From contig CAVOJD010000001.1 of NCBI GenBank assembly GCA_963696075.1, positions 1 to 60,330 of the forward strand: DNA of 60,330 nucleotides. Reading direction: 5' to 3'. Below, piece after piece: positions 35,216 to 44,173 of the stretch (within the stretch, counting starts at the first letter, position 1; each line of letters begins with the position of its first letter). The translations under genes were made by a program, and so were the position numbers. Source of the DNA: CAJQQK01 sp963696075 (lineage in GTDB: Bacteria; Pseudomonadota; Alphaproteobacteria; Rhizobiales; Hyphomicrobiaceae). Under the pieces are notes generated by a model. It was not told the DNA's origin and did no database searches. It saw only the letters and a program-made list of their open reading frames with translations.

Positions 35216-36028
35216 TTACTTCCGAGAGGAACCCTGCATTTCCAAGAGTGGTTCGCGCGAAGGGCGAGGCCCATAGAGGGCACGAACCGCCTCTATGTCG
35301 GATTGCTGCAAACCCTCCACGCTTTCATCATATCGATAGCCCATGACTGCTCCCGATTTCCCGGGATGGTCCAGGCCGATTGCGTGTCCGATTTCATGGG
35401 TGAACGTGTAGCGAAGATCATAAACCTTCAGATTACTATCGAAGCCGATCTTCCAGCGCACACGCGGACTGAGGCATACATAGGCTCGCTCGATATGGAC
35501 CGGCCTCGCGTTCTGCATTGGCAGCGCCGACGGCTGGCCTCCGCTCACTCTTGAACCTCCGAGAGCCTTGTCCGCGTGCCCGTTTTCGCTGCTAGGGCCG
35601 TTGCCTGGCCCCGCATAGGTCAGGTTTGCGAACGCTCGGCCGCGATGGGAGTTTGTTGCACCAACGATGATGTTGGCTTTTCCAAGATCGAACACTTGCC
35701 TGAAGGCGATATCTGCGACGCCCTCCCAGGCGGCAAACGCGGCGCGCAGTGCCTTGTGCGCCATCGCGGGCGATATGGCCGGAGAGTTGTCGAGAATGTC
35801 GGCGAAGGCGCCCATCGAGCTGCAATTGTCACGGCTCAAGGTCCTGCTGGTGCCCGTAACAGCAAATCGGCCGGTCAGCACAGCGAACGTAACAACGCGC
35901 GGCCCCGAAGCGGACGAGGGCCACTTCACGGTGCCTCCGTCAATGCGGAGCAGTTGCCCTGCTATCGCTGCCCCGGCGGGGCACAATAGTATCATGAGCA
36001 CCGCCGCAGCAGATACCGTCACCCTCAT
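35216..36028 (-). CDS. Secreted matrixin-type zinc metalloprotease
   Basis: A 270-residue exported metzincin. The signal peptide MRVTVSAAAVLMILLCPAGA AIA is followed by a matrixin catalytic domain with the zinc site HEIGHAIGLDH (H211, E212, H215, H221) and the Met-turn at M229 (GAVMGYRYDES), so it should be active. A segment from about 140 to 170 (GPGNGPSSENGHADKALGGS) looks like a surface loop. A C-terminal region (QSDIEAVRALYGPRP) is typical of matrixins. It would degrade periplasmic or extracellular proteins; target unknown. It is convergent with the PRC-barrel gene, with 48 bases between stops. Confidence 0.85.
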   Translation of the reverse strand: MRVTVSAAAVLMILLCPAGAAIAGQLLRIDGGTVKWPSSASGPRVVTFAVLTGRFAVTGTSRTLSRDNCSSMGAFADILDNSPAISPAMAHKALRAAFAAWEGVADIAFRQVFDLGKANIIVGATNSHRGRAFANLTYAGPGNGPSSENGHADKALGGSRVSGGQPSALPMQNARPVHIERAYVCLSPRVRWKIGFDSNLKVYDLRYTFTHEIGHAIGLDHPGKSGAVMGYRYDESVEGLQQSDIEAVRALYGPRPSREPLLEMQGSSRK

Positions 36029-36177
36029 CTAGCGGTGCCCCCACGATCGATTTTCCTCGCCCTGCGCAAAGCGCGTTGCCAGAGCCAGCTCACGAACAGG
36101 GCCGAGTTGGCACGAATAAGGCGATTCGATGCGGCACTTAGAGCGCGCTTGCGAGGGATTGAGGGATCTGCCTGAAT
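36029..36177. other. Intergenic between matrixin and regulator
   Basis: Short gap upstream of the matrixin gene; with the terminator and the next 170 bases it makes a 350-base stretch with no supported gene. The matrixin promoter should lie here. Confidence 0.35.
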
Positions 36178-36212
36178 AAACGGCCCCGAGTCCTGAGGAC
36201 ACGGAGCCGTTT
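36178..36212 (-). terminator. Terminator-like hairpin after the Crp/Fnr gene
   Basis: AAACGGCCCCG (36178-36188) pairs with CGGAGCCGTTT (36202-36212) with one mismatch, and the inner GTCCT/AGGAC extends the stem. On the minus strand a TTTATT tract follows, so it can end transcription of the Crp/Fnr gene. Confidence 0.5.
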
Positions 36213-36382
36213 GCCCGGCGGGACAATGACGCATCTTGCAACGGGGGATGCAATAAGATGCGGTGCGCAGGTCGAGGGGGAGGGAGACCCAGGCGCGTCC
36301 CGATCAGGTTCACATCAGGATCGAAACCTGATGCAATACGTTCATACCATCACGGGCGTCGCGAATGATCGAGCCTCGGAAT

Positions 36383-37147
36383 CTACCCATATTCCGACAT
36401 TACTGAGGATAAGCCGAACTCATTACGCACTATGACCGGATTTTGCGTGCGACCAACGAAACCGGCCAATTCCTGCATGCGGCTCGTGTCCAGCAACTCG
36501 ACGCGATGTTCCCCGAAACTCATCATCTCAGCTTCACGCAACTCACGCAGCATCCGGTTCACATGAATGGCACTCAACCCCAGTGTGTCGGCCAAATGAT
36601 ACTGCGTCAGCGGGCAGTCGAATTCCGTCTCGGTTGCCAAGCCTGCGATCGACAAACGGTCATGCAGCTCGAGGAAAAAATACGCGACCCGCTCGATCGC
36701 GGTGCGCCTCCCGAGGCTGATCAAATGCTCCACCAGAATCTCATCGTCTTGTGCCGCCACCAGCAACAGCGCGACGCCTAGATGCGGAAACTCATTGAAT
36801 AGCTCCACCGTACGCGACGCCTTGATGCGGCTCGCAATCAGTTCCGTTATGGCAACGAACGTATAGTTGGCTGGTCGGCGCAGCGGACTGCGCAAGTTGA
36901 TGCAATCGCCTGGCACAACAATCGCCGTGATCTGCCGCTCTCCGTTCGCCAGCAGTTTGAAACAGCAGCCCCACCCGTGCTGCACGATGTAAGTCGTTTC
37001 CGAAATCTCGCCATCATAGATGATCTCTTTGCCGCGCTCGAAAAGCGCAGGCGCAGATTCAAGATCAATCAGGCAGGCGATCTCCGGCTCTGTCAATTTA
37101 GCAAGCAGCCCCAGTCTTCTGGCGAGGGGGCTCGGATCTGTAGCCAT
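36383..37147 (-). CDS. Crp/Fnr family transcriptional regulator
   Basis: A 254-residue regulator. The N-terminal cyclic-nucleotide-like effector domain (about 20-130; FERGKEIIYDGEISETTYIV, ANGERQITAIVVPGDCINLR) is followed by a dimer helix and a winged helix-turn-helix (about 180-225; QYHLADTLGLSAIHVNRMLR). The N-terminus lacks the four-Cys cluster of FNR, so it is not an oxygen-labile Fe-S sensor; the ligand is unknown. This subtype is abundant in rhizobia. It is the last gene before the right IS1380 copy and could control genes of the island. Confidence 0.87.
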   Translation of the reverse strand: MATDPSPLARRLGLLAKLTEPEIACLIDLESAPALFERGKEIIYDGEISETTYIVQHGWGCCFKLLANGERQITAIVVPGDCINLRSPLRRPANYTFVAITELIASRIKASRTVELFNEFPHLGVALLLVAAQDDEILVEHLISLGRRTAIERVAYFFLELHDRLSIAGLATETEFDCPLTQYHLADTLGLSAIHVNRMLRELREAEMMSFGEHRVELLDTSRMQELAGFVGRTQNPVIVRNEFGLSSVMSEYG

Positions 37148-37323
37148 ACGATTTCACCTTGGTGACGTTATCTGATCGCAGCGGCCGAACGGGCACGCAA
37201 CACGTTCTCAAGTTCCGGGCGTTCACCTGCCGCCCGTCGCACCCGATGCCAGCCCCTACCGTGTTCGGGAGCCGTCACCATAGTGCGGTGAACTGTAGTC
37301 AAAACAAAAGCTGGCAATGCTAG

Positions 37324-38944
37324 CCCGGCTTTCTCCCGGCACCCCATTTGACGGTTGTTCGGGGTGGCATCTGAGCCGCAGACCGTGAGGGCGGATTCCC
37401 GGTCGTGCGACGTCGTTCCGCCGGGCAGCGGATCGTTGGCTCAGTCGTGTTCCTCTTTCGTTGATCTTCAGGCTCGGATGCGGTCGCAGCTGCTCAGGTG
37501 CATAATCTCCTTGCGGCGCGTGCGAACACGTCGGCCTTTGGGAAGCTTGACGCGAACGCGAGCTTCACGCGTCTGACCGAGATCGTGACGCGGGCGCCGA
37601 GCTTGAGGAGTACGAGACGGATAGTGCCGCAGGTCGCCCGCTCGAGTTCGGTCCCGGCAAGCCCGATGCGGCGCACCGCGCACATGAGGACATAAGCGAG
37701 TGACGACAGCCAGAGCCGCAGCTGGTTCGCCCGCATCGTTGGGGTTGGCGTGCGGTCTGCGAACAGATCGCCCTGGCACTCCTTGAGCCGGTTCTCCATC
37801 TCGCCGCGCTGGCAGTAGACTGTCTCGTAGAGGAAGCGGGGCGAGCCAAATGCGGCATGGACATTGGTGACAATGAAGCGCGGGTTGGCGCCGCCGTTCG
37901 TGAACTCCGCCTTCCCGATAACGCGACGCTCGGCAGACCAGCTCTTGCGTGTCCGATATCGAAAGTCGGCGAACACCCGCGCCGGCCTGCCGGTCCGCTT
38001 CGCCTTGCGCGTGGCGAGCTTCATCTCAGGCGCGATCCGCGCTGTCAGCCGTTCGTTGCCGGCCAGCCCGAGGACGTACTGCACGCCGTGTTCCTCGCAC
38101 CAGCTCATCAGATCGTCCCGGCAGAAGCCACTGTCGGCACGGATGACGATCGTGGTCCTGGGCCATTGCTGGCGGATGTGGCCAACGATGCGGGCGACTT
38201 CTTGCGCCGCGCCGTCGGCGGCATCGTTGGCCGAAGATCGAAGCTTCGCCGCCAGCAAATGCCGGCCGCAGAAAATGTACAGCGGCAGATAGCAGTAGCA
38301 GTCGTAGTAGCCGTGAAAGTGCCGACCTTCCTGTTCGCCGTAGAGCGGATCATCGGTGGCATCGAGGTCGATGACAATGCGCATCGGCGGCTCGCGATGA
38401 GCCTCCAGGAACAGATCGACGAACAGCCGCTCGATGGCAGCACCATCGTGGTCGAGCTTGTGGTGACGGTCCCGACCGATCTTCGAGGCATGCTCCAGCC
38501 GGTTGAGCGTCGACTTGCCGGCGAGTGCCCCACCCGGCTTGTCGATGACGGCGGCGAGCGCCGGATCGAAGCGCAGCGCGTCGTGGTCGATGAGATCCTC
38601 GTAGCCGAGTGCGAGGCCGAAGATGCGCTGGCGCAGCAGGTCCGGCAGGGTGTGCTTTATGGCCTCTGCCATGCGGTGGTCGGTGAAGCAGGCCGCCAGT
38701 CGCTCGGCCAGTCTCAGCTTGCCATCGGCACCGGCGAGTAGCGCCACGCCACCATTCGATGTGATCGCGCCGCCGTCGAAGGCACCCACAAGTTTGCGGG
38801 CACCGGACCTTCCCAAATCGAGTTCGGCCTGCATACACTGTGTCGGCATAGGGGAGCACCTTCCTCTCAGATCAAGTCGTTCTCACAAAACAACTTTCTC
38901 TGAGTTGGAGCCCCGATGCCTCTCAAGCCTGGGAGAAGTTCGGG
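37324..38944 (-). mobile_element. IS1380-family insertion sequence, variant B, copy 2
   Basis: The same 1,621-bp element as 29763-31383, in the same orientation, with the same ends and CTAG on both sides (37320-37323 and 38945-38948). Near-identity shows recent transposition or duplication, and the pair encloses about 5.9 kb of other genes. Confidence 0.85.
37494..38849 (-). CDS. IS1380 family transposase (copy 2)
   Basis: An intact 451-residue DDE transposase with the same protein sequence as that at 29933-31288, including the DDE motifs VIDLDATDD, IRADSGFCRD and YCQRGEMEN. The start, ribosome-binding site and stop positions relative to the IS ends are the same. Confidence 0.93.
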   Translation of the reverse strand: MPTQCMQAELDLGRSGARKLVGAFDGGAITSNGGVALLAGADGKLRLAERLAACFTDHRMAEAIKHTLPDLLRQRIFGLALGYEDLIDHDALRFDPALAAVIDKPGGALAGKSTLNRLEHASKIGRDRHHKLDHDGAAIERLFVDLFLEAHREPPMRIVIDLDATDDPLYGEQEGRHFHGYYDCYCYLPLYIFCGRHLLAAKLRSSANDAADGAAQEVARIVGHIRQQWPRTTIVIRADSGFCRDDLMSWCEEHGVQYVLGLAGNERLTARIAPEMKLATRKAKRTGRPARVFADFRYRTRKSWSAERRVIGKAEFTNGGANPRFIVTNVHAAFGSPRFLYETVYCQRGEMENRLKECQGDLFADRTPTPTMRANQLRLWLSSLAYVLMCAVRRIGLAGTELERATCGTIRLVLLKLGARVTISVRRVKLAFASSFPKADVFARAARRLCT

Positions 38945-39041
38945 CTAGCTCAGATTAGCTGTGCCAAGCAGGGAGCGCGCTAGCGTACGTCGTAAACCGG
39001 GAGCATCAGCTCCTGAAGTCACAAGCGTTAAGGATCTCGAC

Positions 39042-39299
39042 ATGGCCCAATCTGACGACATGCTAGACGCCGCTTCCGGCATCGCCGCGTTGTCAATCTG
39101 TGAATCACTGCTGCTTGCCATGGGCGACCTGAAGATCATCAACGAGCAACAAGCAATCGGCATCATCGCGGACGCTGCCGCATCCCATCAGGCCGCCAGC
39201 GACATCGCCAGCTCGCCGCACGCGCAATCGCAACATCGCGCGGTCGTTGCCATTCTCACCAAGATCATCGCGGGTGGCAACTCCATTCGTCATCTCTGA
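39042..39299 (+). CDS. Small conserved hypothetical protein (85 aa)
   Basis: An 85-residue helical protein (MAQSDDMLDAASGIAALSIC, ESLLLAMGDLKIINEQQAIG, IIADAAASHQAAS). AAGGA precedes the start at 39042. Proteins with the ESLLLAMGDLKII pattern are, in my recollection, common in rhizobia without assigned function. It lies just outside the right IS1380 copy and upstream of the FixJ/FixK-like pair. Confidence 0.6.
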   Translation: MAQSDDMLDAASGIAALSICESLLLAMGDLKIINEQQAIGIIADAAASHQAASDIASSPHAQSQHRAVVAILTKIIAGGNSIRHL

Positions 39300-39450
39300 G
39301 CAGGCGAGCAGTACGCAGCATTCGTCGCCACCCAGGAGCCGGGCCGCGGCCACTCGATCGGCATCACCAGGATGCCGGGGAGGATTTGCGCCCGACGGCG
39401 CCAAAATCGTCACCACTCAGTAAGTCGCTTCTCAGTAAGGAGTACGCCTC

Positions 39451-40194
39451 ATGACAGCCAGTGCTCAATCAACAGCGCAAGCCACATTCATCGAAATGGA
39501 TCTGTTGTCGTCGCAGCCGTCCGCGGCACAAAACAGGATGCTTTCGCCCAATCGCTCCATCGACCGTGACCAGACGATGGAGATCGCAGTCTTGCACGTG
39601 GAAAGCGATGAAGACACGCGAGAGGCGCGGACCGCCCTGCTGGAAGATGGGGGCTACACCGTCCACAGCTTTGCCAGCGCTGCCCATCTTCTTCGCAATT
39701 TCGATCCCGGTCGCGCGGACTGTCTTCTGGTGGGGTCGCAGCGCCATGGGATGAGCGCCATAGAGACGATCAGCCGGGTAAACTCCATCGCCCCAGGCTT
39801 GCCAGCAATCCTCATCACCGGGACGTCGACCATAGAGGCGTGTATCCAAGCCATGAGAGTTGGCGCTGTCGACATTATCCAGAAACCGTTCAGGTCCGCG
39901 AGATTATACGAAGCCATAGAAACGGCATTGTCGAACGCCAAACGACGCCGGGCGCATGCGGCCGGCTACGCGCCACTCAACCTGCCCGATTTCCACTTCA
40001 CAAGACGGCAGCATGAGATACTCAAGCTCGTTCTAGATGGGCAACCAAGCAAGATTATTGCAGCCGACCTCGGGATCAGTCAGCGGACCGTCGAGAACCA
40101 TCGAGCTGCCATTATGAAAAAAACCGGCTCCAGATCCATTCCCGGCTTGGTGCGGGTGACACAAAGCTGGGGCGCGGCGGAGCGTTCCCAATAG
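39451..40194 (+). CDS. FixJ-like (LuxR-type) regulator with degenerate receiver
   Basis: A 247-residue protein. Residues 1-42 are a flexible extension. A CheY-like receiver (about 43-160) has acidic residues (VLHVESDED) and keeps T123 (ILITG) and K145 (IIQKPF), but the phospho-acceptor position reads Gly (DCLLVGSQRHGMS, G95) instead of Asp. A LuxR-type helix-turn-helix (about 175-235; FTRRQHEILKLVLDGQPSKI, IAADLGISQRTVENHRAAIM) ends the protein. Family knowledge: FixJ is phosphorylated by FixL and activates fixK; this one cannot be phosphorylated at the normal site and may act constitutively or by another signal. AAGGAG precedes the ATG. A FixK-like gene follows by 44 bases. Confidence 0.82.
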   Translation: MTASAQSTAQATFIEMDLLSSQPSAAQNRMLSPNRSIDRDQTMEIAVLHVESDEDTREARTALLEDGGYTVHSFASAAHLLRNFDPGRADCLLVGSQRHGMSAIETISRVNSIAPGLPAILITGTSTIEACIQAMRVGAVDIIQKPFRSARLYEAIETALSNAKRRRAHAAGYAPLNLPDFHFTRRQHEILKLVLDGQPSKIIAADLGISQRTVENHRAAIMKKTGSRSIPGLVRVTQSWGAAERSQ

Positions 40195-40238
40195 TCGCCT
40201 GAGAACAAATTGAGCTTTGTAACCGAGAGACAGCACCC

Positions 40239-40952
40239 ATGCTCGCCGTTCGCACATCAGCCGTACTGTCCAACGAGACACACATGCAAGTGGTGCCGGT
40301 TGCGACATCACAATCCGGTTTTGTCATGGGCCAAAGCGTCATGGACGCCCAAACGCGGATCGTGGAACGCAAAGAGCACGTCTTCCTTGAGGGAGATGAA
40401 GCAACACAAATCTTCAAGGTCGAAGGCGGCCATGTCTGCATCTATCGAATGCTCGCCGATGGCCGCCGCCAGATTGTTGATTTCGCGTTCCCGGGAGAGT
40501 TTATTGGTCTCGGGGCTGCCAGGCAGCACAGCCTGAATGCACAAGCATTGGATCGGACACGGCTGCGCTGCCTGCCAACGTCGAAACTACGCAACATTAT
40601 CCGCCTCCATCCGGGGCTCGGTCTGGAGCTCTATCAGGCGATGTCTTCTGAGCTCTCCGCCACGCGCAGGTTGCTCCTCGCCGTAAGTCAGCGCAGCGCC
40701 AAGGAACGCGTCGCGGGCTTCCTCCTAGAGCTGTCGGATCGGTACGCCCGTCGCAACGATGATGCATCAACCATTGTGCTTCCCATGACACGCGCTGACA
40801 TTGCCGACTATCTGGGTTTGACGATCGAGACGGTGAGCCGGATGTTCACCAAGCTGCGCAAGGACGGCCTGATCAACATCGAGCACTGCATCCTGATCAC
40901 GCTTAATGATATGGATGCGCTGGCCGAGGTCGCCGAAGGCAAATCCGGCTGA
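40239..40952 (+). CDS. FixK-like Crp/Fnr transcriptional regulator
   Basis: A 237-residue Crp/Fnr protein. The effector domain (about 45-150; HVFLEGDEATQIFKVEGGHV, ADGRRQIVDFAFPGEFIGLG) is followed by a dimerisation helix and a helix-turn-helix (TRADIADYLGLTIETVSRMF). The ETVSR recognition helix is that of FNR/FixK, predicting the TTGAT-N4-ATCAA type of site. N-terminal Fe-S cysteines are absent, as in FixK. It follows a FixJ-like gene, an arrangement like the rhizobial low-oxygen cascade. A TGAT-N4-ATCA site upstream of hflK is a possible target. Confidence 0.85.
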   Translation: MLAVRTSAVLSNETHMQVVPVATSQSGFVMGQSVMDAQTRIVERKEHVFLEGDEATQIFKVEGGHVCIYRMLADGRRQIVDFAFPGEFIGLGAARQHSLNAQALDRTRLRCLPTSKLRNIIRLHPGLGLELYQAMSSELSATRRLLLAVSQRSAKERVAGFLLELSDRYARRNDDASTIVLPMTRADIADYLGLTIETVSRMFTKLRKDGLINIEHCILITLNDMDALAEVAEGKSG

Positions 40953-41276
40953 GTGGCAGATGACGTTTGTGCGATGCATCACCTCAACCAAGGGCCACGA
41001 CCGCTTTTGTGAGTGAGAGTCGATGAAGAGTTCGGAGCGTGCTGCATCTGCTCACGGCCGTAGATGGCCCATCGCGTCGACGCACCGATCGATGGTGGTC
41101 GATCTACCCAGAAAGCCGACAAGGTTGCGGAATTGCGCCGCGTCCATCGCCTCATCCGATCGATGTCCGGTCTCTGAGGTGCTGCGGTCGTTGCCAAGCA
41201 GTTCTCTAGACGCTGGGTTCATCATGGCCGCGAGGTCCGGAGTCTCTGGCATATCAACCGTGCTGAATAGAAAATG
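40953..41276. other. Intergenic with degenerate repeat or gene remnant
   Basis: Minus-strand translation gives FRNLVGFLGRSTTIDRCVDA then MGHLRP, similar to RELVGFLRASSVV then RADAMGH near 2740. This may be a remnant of one protein, or a dispersed repeat, in two places. No intact gene. Confidence 0.4.
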
Positions 41277-41302
41277 GGCCCCAACTATCTCCGGTTGGGG
41301 CC
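41277..41302 (-). terminator. Terminator after the DUF3768 gene
   Basis: GGCCCCAAC (41277-41285) and GTTGGGGCC (41294-41302) form a perfect 9-bp stem. On the minus strand it is followed by CATTTTCTATTC, fitting rho-independent termination seven bases after the DUF3768 stop. Confidence 0.7.
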
Positions 41303-41308
41303 TTCGTA

Positions 41309-41635
41309 TCAATACTCCTGCGGGCGCAGGATTGTGAGCACGCGACAGGTTTTTGTTTCATCTGCTGGATCTTCTGAACCGGCTGACAACGACGGATCGT
41401 AGTAGTCGATCTTCCAGAACACGCGCGTGCCTTTGACGGTCACGGCACCGAAATCGTGCTCGCCGTAGGGATCGTTGTCACCGATAAATCCGTCGAACGC
41501 CCGAACGGCACAGATGGCTTCAGCTACAAATACCGGCCCGAGGGCCTGAATACCGGCCGTCACGAAGACCTGGCCGTTGCCCTGGCGCAAGCGCCGGAAG
41601 CGGTCGTTGAGATCGCGGATGCGATTGGCGGTCAT
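41309..41635 (-). CDS. DUF3768 domain protein
   Basis: A 108-residue protein matching DUF3768, a small domain frequent on alphaproteobacterial plasmids and integrative elements (TANRIRDLNDRFRRLRQGNG, QVFVTAGIQALGPVFVAEAI, the NDPYGEHDFGAVTVKGTRVF core, then WKIDYYDPSL). The start at 41635 has GGGAGG eight bases upstream; the longer frame to 41749 has none. Function unknown. It is divergent from the next small gene and lies beside conjugation-like genes. Confidence 0.8.
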   Translation of the reverse strand: MTANRIRDLNDRFRRLRQGNGQVFVTAGIQALGPVFVAEAICAVRAFDGFIGDNDPYGEHDFGAVTVKGTRVFWKIDYYDPSLSAGSEDPADETKTCRVLTILRPQEY

Positions 41636-41889
41636 GGATAGAACCTCCCTGGTCGGAACGCCAGCACCGGGTGTGATGCTGGCCACCGGCAAGGAGGCGG
41701 CGGAGAAGTACAGGTCTGATCTCAGTCTATCACGCCGGATCGGTGGCATCGGCGCGTACGTCCCGGCAGGCTCGCCGGAAGACGCTTCCGGGCGTTCGTC
41801 AAGATTCGAGACGCCTTGCCTTGAGGCATAATGTTGAGGGTGCCGGACAACGGTCGGCCCACGTTATCCAACAGTTCAAGGAGAGTGAG

Positions 41890-42123
41890 ATGGGCACGAA
41901 CAGTGCACCAAGCCACAACGTCTTCACGGTCGAAGACCGTGGTGAGAACGAAGATCCGTTCTGGCTGAAGATCGGCGCCGCCTGGCCGCACAAGGACGGC
42001 AAGGGTTTCAACATCACACTGTCGGCGCTGCCGCCGGACGCACGCCTGGTGCTGAGGTTGCCGAGTGAGACGGACGACGACGACGAAAAAGCGTCGCGCT
42101 CGTCACGCCGCCCCAAGCGGTGA
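41890..42123 (+). CDS. Small hypothetical protein (77 aa)
   Basis: A 77-residue protein (MGTNSAPSHNVFTVEDRGEN, EDPFWLKIGAAWPHKDGKGF, NITLSALPPDARLVLRLPSE) with a charged tail. AAGGAG lies just upstream and a strong terminator follows ten bases after the stop, so it is a single-gene unit. Proteins with the WxxIGxAWPHKDGKGFNIxLxALP pattern are frequent next to mobilisation genes in Alphaproteobacteria; role unknown. Confidence 0.68.
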   Translation: MGTNSAPSHNVFTVEDRGENEDPFWLKIGAAWPHKDGKGFNITLSALPPDARLVLRLPSETDDDDEKASRSSRRPKR

Positions 42124-42132
42124 ACGCAAATC

Positions 42133-42169
42133 GGCCTCGCATGTCACAGAACATGCGAGGCCTTTTCTT
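42133..42169 (+). terminator. Rho-independent terminator
   Basis: GGCCTCGCATGT (42133-42144) and ACATGCGAGGCC (42151-42162) make a perfect 12-bp stem with a six-base loop, followed by TTTTCTT. It serves the 77-aa gene. Confidence 0.88.
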
Positions 42170-42296
42170 ATTGGATAGCACTAGACCTCGCGTGCTTTCC
42201 GGAGCCGGCCCTCACCCGAGCGGGGGCCGGCGAACGGAGAGCACGCGGGCTGCTTTCTGGTGGGTGCCTGAAGCCAACTCGCCAGGATCATCGCTG

Positions 42297-43260
42297 TCAC
42301 GACTGTGGCAGCAACCGCCGCTCGTTGCCTTCGCCATCGATCCAGATGTGTTCAAGTGTGTTGCACGCCTTGAGCGCTGGCGCGTCGGCAAACCAGAACA
42401 AGGGCGAGCCCCTGCCACCGACATGGCGTTGCAGAACATCGCGCATGTTTTCAGCCCGCTCGGGATTGCCGGTCACGACCAGGACACGGAAGTTGCGCCA
42501 GCCAAACGACTGAGTGTGGAGCTTCGAGCGCCACATCGCACCATAGGCCAGGAACTTGCGCAGCATCGACGACTGCGTGATGTCGGAGCGTTCGACGGGC
42601 ATCGTGCCCCGATCGATTTCGACCAGAAAATACGCGCGTCGTCCCGCCGCTGGAAAACCGAGCGAGAACGCATAATCCGGCTCGATGCCGATGGTGTGGC
42701 GCGTGGACTTGAAGATCACCGGAACGGACAACCGATATGGCTTCGCGGCCTCGCGCGCTGTCGCGGGCAGGCGCGCCAGAAGTGCCGGCCCGTCACAAAG
42801 ATCGACGGCGGGGCTGGCCGCGACAGCGGCCGACAGGCCGACGGCAAACTCCGAAATCGCAAGCGTGTGCTCCAGAAATGGCCGACCGGCCTTGCGGTTC
42901 TTCTGTGCCCATGAAACCCGGGGGCCGCTTTCGAGGCCGTCATGATGGATCAGGATTTGGGCACCCTTGTCGCCGAGGGCGTAGACGGCGGGGGAAGAGC
43001 CGCCGCCCGGTCGGTAAAAATCGTACTGACATTCTGGTCGGTCGAGATAGGCATGCTCGAAGAGCCCCTTCAGACGCCTGTCGATGTTCTTTTCCGATCC
43101 TGGTATCAATTGCCGGATCTGGCCAGAATTCGAGGAAGCGGTACCGTGCGACGGCACGCAAGATGTCGAGATCGCGGTCGGTCAGTTGGAAGGGCGGGGG
43201 ATTGCCAGACCGCTTGCGGCGGGGGCGGTAGGTGCCCCGGCCAGACGTGTCGGTGGTCAT
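42297..43260 (-). pseudogene. Replication-relaxation (Replic_Relax) family protein, frameshifted
   Basis: The N-terminal winged-helix part (PPFQLTDRDLDILRAVARYR then FLEF) is read from 43260. The remainder (SNSGQIRQLIPGSEKNIDRR, LKGLFEHAYLDRPECQYDFY, RPGGGSSPAVYALGDKGAQI, later EIDRGTMPVERSDI) is in another frame down to 42297. A single-base shift at about 43122-43130 divides them. Joined length is about 320 residues. Replic_Relax proteins occur on conjugative plasmids and are thought to act with relaxase or coupling functions. The Glu/Asp pair in YFLVEIDRGTMP recalls nuclease-like folds (inference). It is the last gene of a five-gene minus-strand set. Confidence 0.75.
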
Positions 43261-43317
43261 GATGAAATTCTACCATGTTGGGAGACGGAATTGACGCCGG
43301 GAACGCGCAGATCGCGT

Positions 43318-44173
43318 TCACGCCGTTGCCTTGGGCAGCGCGTACTTGGTCGGGCCGTTGCGGCCATCGCGGAACTTCCTGGCGCCCAATTCGGTCAGGC
43401 GGGCATAGAAGCTGTACTGGGCGAGCGGTGAGAGGCCCTGCGCGTTGCACCAGCCGGCATAGGCGGCGAAGAGTTCGGCGCAGTGCTCCGGCTCGGCCTG
43501 CGCGTGCCCGGACAGCCATGCCGCGACCGTATCCTGGTCGCGGTTCACTGCCGGCGCCGTGGTGCCGAACCACGCGCCCCAGCAGGTGGCGTTGAAGAAC
43601 CACAGCATGATGGCGAGGAACCATTCATGGCCGGCGAGCGGCGGCGCATTTGCCGGTATTTGTGCTTGCGCAAGACGGTCGCGCGCGTCGTGCACAGCAG
43701 TTCGTGCTTGCTCGATGCGTTGATCCAAGCGGCGACGTTCGCGGCGCGAAGCCGTCTTGTACGATGCCTGCAGCTGGCCGAGATGGGTCTGGGCCTGGCC
43801 AAGTTCCATCTTGGTGGATGCATAGAAGTCTGCTGCGCGCAATGACGGCGCCGTGGCCTTGGTGACGTTGAGGACGATATAGCCGCGCACGGCATGGATC
43901 GAAAAAAGCGACGCGATCACGAACAGTGCAAGACACGTGAGCGCGCCAAGACGGTTGGCGCGCCACCAGTGCAGGGCCCCGAACACGCTGGCGATCATGC
44001 CGAGATCGAACGCCAGGGCAAGCGCGCCGAACACGACGGTGTTCGGCACCGGCAACCAGGCGAAACGCTGGTTCCGGCGTTGCCAGTGTCGCCGTGTAGC
44101 TGACCGACGCCAGCGCCATGACGATCGTAATGATACTGCCGCTGATCAGCGCGAGGAGTTGCCAGGTTTTCAT
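43318..44173 (-). pseudogene. Membrane protein of the conjugation-like set, frameshifted
   Basis: The start at 44173 (MKTWQLLALISGSIITIVMA, first membrane helix) has GGGAGG upstream. A one-base shift at about 44064-44074 moves the reading to the frame of LPVPNTVVFGALALAFDLGM (second helix), LTCLALFVIASLFSIHAVRG (third), a coiled coil (LGQAQTHLGQLQASYKTASR), a fourth helix (FLAIMLWFFNATCWGAWFG) and a C-terminal DNA-binding-like domain (CAELFAAYAGWCNAQGLSPL). Joined length about 284 residues. Similar tails occur in plasmid proteins beside Replic_Relax genes. No named family recognised. Confidence 0.55.
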
